64,000 nucleotides of DNA from Oxytricha trifallax (Eukaryota > Ciliophora > Spirotrichea > Sporadotrichida > Oxytrichidae). Each line of letters begins with the position of its first letter. The stretch's first letter is position 1. Where the stretch lies: NCBI GenBank assembly GCA_000711775.1, contig ARYC01016931.1, forward strand, positions 1-64,000, read 5' to 3'. Shown here piece by piece: positions 61,311 through 64,000 of the stretch. Below the pieces are notes generated by a model that worked only from the letters and a program-made list of their open reading frames with translations, did no database searches and was not told the DNA's origin. A program made the position numbers and the translations under genes.

Positions 61311-63400
61311 AGAATTTTAAGTAACAAAAATAATTATTCTTTTTTTCTATTTTTCTATATTTATTTTTATTCATAATTCAAGAAAAGAATTTTTACTATA
61401 AATAATTTTTTATAATTTTTGTTTTATTATTCATAAATTTAAATCAGTTCAAGGAGAATCCAGCATCAATTTTAGATTAATTTAATTAATACCTGAGAGT
61501 TATTAATTCTCTGTGAATAAAGTAGCAATATTTATTTATAAATTTAGACTACTATATTTTATATACTTGTTCTTTTTATATAAACCATGAGAATAGTTAC
61601 TCTATACTTTTAATTCGTAATATACATCGAAAAAAGAAATAGGTTATATTTTGTTTTATCATTTTCTCTCCGTTTCGATTAAGTTTTGAAGTTATTTAAA
61701 ACATTTTTGCTTTTCTTCATTACTATTAATAAATTAGCCTTATTTTATAGATTAGAATAATGCTTTATTCATTTAAAAAATTATTATTATCAAGGGTTAT
61801 CAACCTAAAATTAATTTATTTCTTGTTTATTAACTAGTAAGATTTAAGACAATTATTGATACTCATATCTATAATCACATTGACTTTGTCTTAATAAAGT
61901 ATATGCATGTATGTACACTAGAATTCTTATTTATAAAATTGTTTAGAAAGGTATGCTTTAGAATATAATGTAGCTCATTAATTATTTGATTTGTTTTATA
62001 TAAAAAGTATTGCTTACTTCAGAGGGAAATCCTGATCTTTTCAAGAATGAGTTGAAAAATTAGCTAGATAAATATATAAAATAGCAATTTAAAATGAATT
62101 ATAAACAATTATAATTAATTTTACTACTAATATCACTTCCAAAATCCACATTTTATTAAATAGCCTTCCTCTGTTGGTTTCTATAATATGTTATTTGATG
62201 TCTTTAAGTTTGTAACATTAAATTTGATTTATTAATTGGCATTAATGAAAATTTTCTCATTTTGCTTGATTGAAATTTGAAAATATTGAACTTTATATAT
62301 TTATCAATATATTCTGAACAATATTGTTCTATTCGAAACAATTGGCATATTATTTAAACTTAGTATTACTTGTAGGATTTTATAATAATTTATTAGAAAT
62401 TTTGTGTATAGAATCAGATTTGAGACTATAATATGATTTTCATTTATATCTGTTAATTATTAATTTTTATTTAATTTAATTATAGTTATTTATTATATAT
62501 ATTATAGAGCAAAAGAAAATTTGTAAAGCACATTTAGTAACAAATCGAAATAATTTTTAATGCCATTTTTGTACGAATATATTTGTAAAAACGAAGTAAA
62601 AGGTATCGTTCAAAATACTACTCCTCTAATGAATTTTTACTTATGTTTATTAATATAAATACTCATAAATGAATTAGAGTTATTAAAACTATATAGTAGT
62701 TAGTAAACTCTAGTATAAACTTATCAAATCCTATGAAGTTAAAATCATAAACCACGAAAGGAGCCTTAAGAGTATCATGAACTTAATTTACAGAGCAGAG
62801 ATGGAAGCCTGAACTCAAAAATCTTTGAGTAAATTACCTTAAATTTATATTAAATATATATTTTTCTTAACTTAAATAGTTAAATACGCGATTACCGACC
62901 TAAAAAATTACCAGGATGAAATACATAATAGAAATGATAACCTCAATAGGAAAGATTATAGAATTAATTGAAAATGAATGTAAATGTAATTATTTAATGA
63001 ATATTGAGTTAAATTAAAATTATTACATTTTGTTAAGAAAATGAAGGAATTTATTGACAACTTCGAGTTTAATATACTTAACAAAATTAATGACAAGTAA
63101 TAATTATTATATGTGTTGAACGTTTAAGAAATGAATAATTGAAAATGAAAGCCCTTACATTCAAATTAAGCAAGATGTTGAATAAGAAATTGAAGAGTAA
63201 TTAGTTATGAGTTTATTTAAGAGGATTTATTATGTTCCAATGTCTCAAATAATTATATAAATGTTTATATCTCTATAAAACGCAAAGAAAATCTATTTAA
63301 TTACTTAAGTTAGAATAATCTATAAGAAAAATTTATACAAAAAATTTGTCTATTAATTATCGATCATAAATTTTTAAAATAAAAAATTGTAATATATTAA
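61311..63400. other. AT-rich spacer
   Basis: No gene or structured repeat recognised. Confidence 0.5.
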
Positions 63401-63825
63401 TATTGTAGGAATACATTTGATTAGGAAAATTAAATTAAAATTAAATATATTAATAATTTAATTTTGTGGCAGTTAACTTTCTGGAAGCCTAGACAATATG
63501 GTACTTGTTCGATAGAGAATTTAAAATTCAGCTGGACTTTACTATTGGCGGTACCCCTCTATCGCATTCCTGAAGCGAGATAACTCGACTTTAATTTTTG
63601 GTGATTTGTTTAGTTGATTTTAATGTAAAAATTAAAGTCGAAGTTATCTCGCTTCAGGGATGCGATAGAGGGGTACCGCCAATAGTAAAGTCCAGCTGAT
63701 TTTAAATTCTCTATCGAACAAGTACCATATTGTCTAGGCTTCCAGAAAGTTAACTGCCACAAAATTAAATTATTAATATATTTAATTTTAATTTAATTTT
63801 CCTAATCAAATGTATTCCTACAATA
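63401..63825. mobile_element. Palindromic MITE, young copy
   Basis: A 425-bp near-perfect palindrome. Ends are TATTGTAGGAATACATTTG and its mirror; the arms of about 200 bp differ at only about three positions (one base each near the AAAATTCAGC, GCATTCCTG and ATAACTCGAC blocks). The centre contains GGTGATTTGTTTAGTTGA, also found at the centre of the copy at 38409-38820. No protein is encoded, so movement would depend on a transposase elsewhere. Confidence 0.9.
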
Positions 63826-64000
63826 ATATCATAGATTAAAATTAAAATGGATTTAAGAATGTCTAGCTAAGAGTTTATATCCCAAGCTTCTTGCGCAGTT
63901 ATTTGATGTAAATATCAAAGTAAGTAATTATTTATCTAAAATTTCGACATAAAAACTCATATTTCCTTGATTATAAACAAGATATCTCATTGAATTCTTA
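63826..64000. other. Window edge, AT-rich
   Basis: Nothing recognised. Confidence 0.4.

Overview
The window looks like germline (micronuclear) DNA of a spirotrichous ciliate of the Oxytricha/Sterkiella/Stylonychia group. Three things point there. The DNA is very AT-rich and has no long open frame under the standard code. The recognisable proteins read through TAA and TAG (as Gln) and stop at TGA. One complete transposon has the layout of an Oxytricha telomere-bearing element (TBE): it starts and ends in CAAAACCCCAAAACCC (C4A4 telomere-like), sits between AAT direct repeats, and carries a DD34E transposase, a reverse-strand middle ORF and a zinc-finger/kinase ORF. No intact gene was found; almost everything recognisable is a mobile element or a broken gene copy.

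Layout. 1-16.6 kb: AT-rich filler with a broken EF-hand (CDPK-type) fragment and a GC-richer island at 3.1-4.6 kb, and a small repeat with GC-rich palindromic motifs at 6.6-7.06 kb. 16.6-18.97 kb: an old, truncated TBE interrupted by a 0.77 kb insertion. 21.37-36.9 kb: a tandem array of about 7.3 units of about 2.12 kb, each carrying a 1.19 kb miniature element with telomere-like inverted ends. 36.9-46.6 kb: a dense cluster of five elements: a 1.0 kb foldback element, a 0.41 kb palindromic MITE, a broken but full-length Arf GTPase copy enclosed by perfect 52-bp inverted repeats, the 4.15 kb TBE, and a 1.35 kb element with ~370-bp inverted arms. 49-54 kb: a decayed non-LTR retrotransposon on the minus strand. 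54.6-61.3 kb: several GC-richer, protein-like islands I could not identify. 63.4-63.8 kb: a second, much younger copy of the palindromic MITE.

The most unusual item is the element at 45269-46613. Its unique centre encodes a superfamily-3 helicase fragment like that of rolling-circle Rep proteins (altered Walker A, Walker B, motif C). Each inverted arm carries paired 9-bp iterons, TTTGACACC, on both sides of TAATATTAC, the origin nonanucleotide used by CRESS-DNA replicons. It looks like a Rep-derived replicon or transposon domesticated in, or parasitising, the germline genome. No HUH nuclease domain is visible, so this copy is probably defective.

Limits. In DNA this AT-rich, with only TGA as stop, open frames of about 60 codons are expected by chance. 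Unrecognised frames were therefore listed only where base composition or protein-like character also stood out. All assignments come from reading the sequence; no database search was possible.
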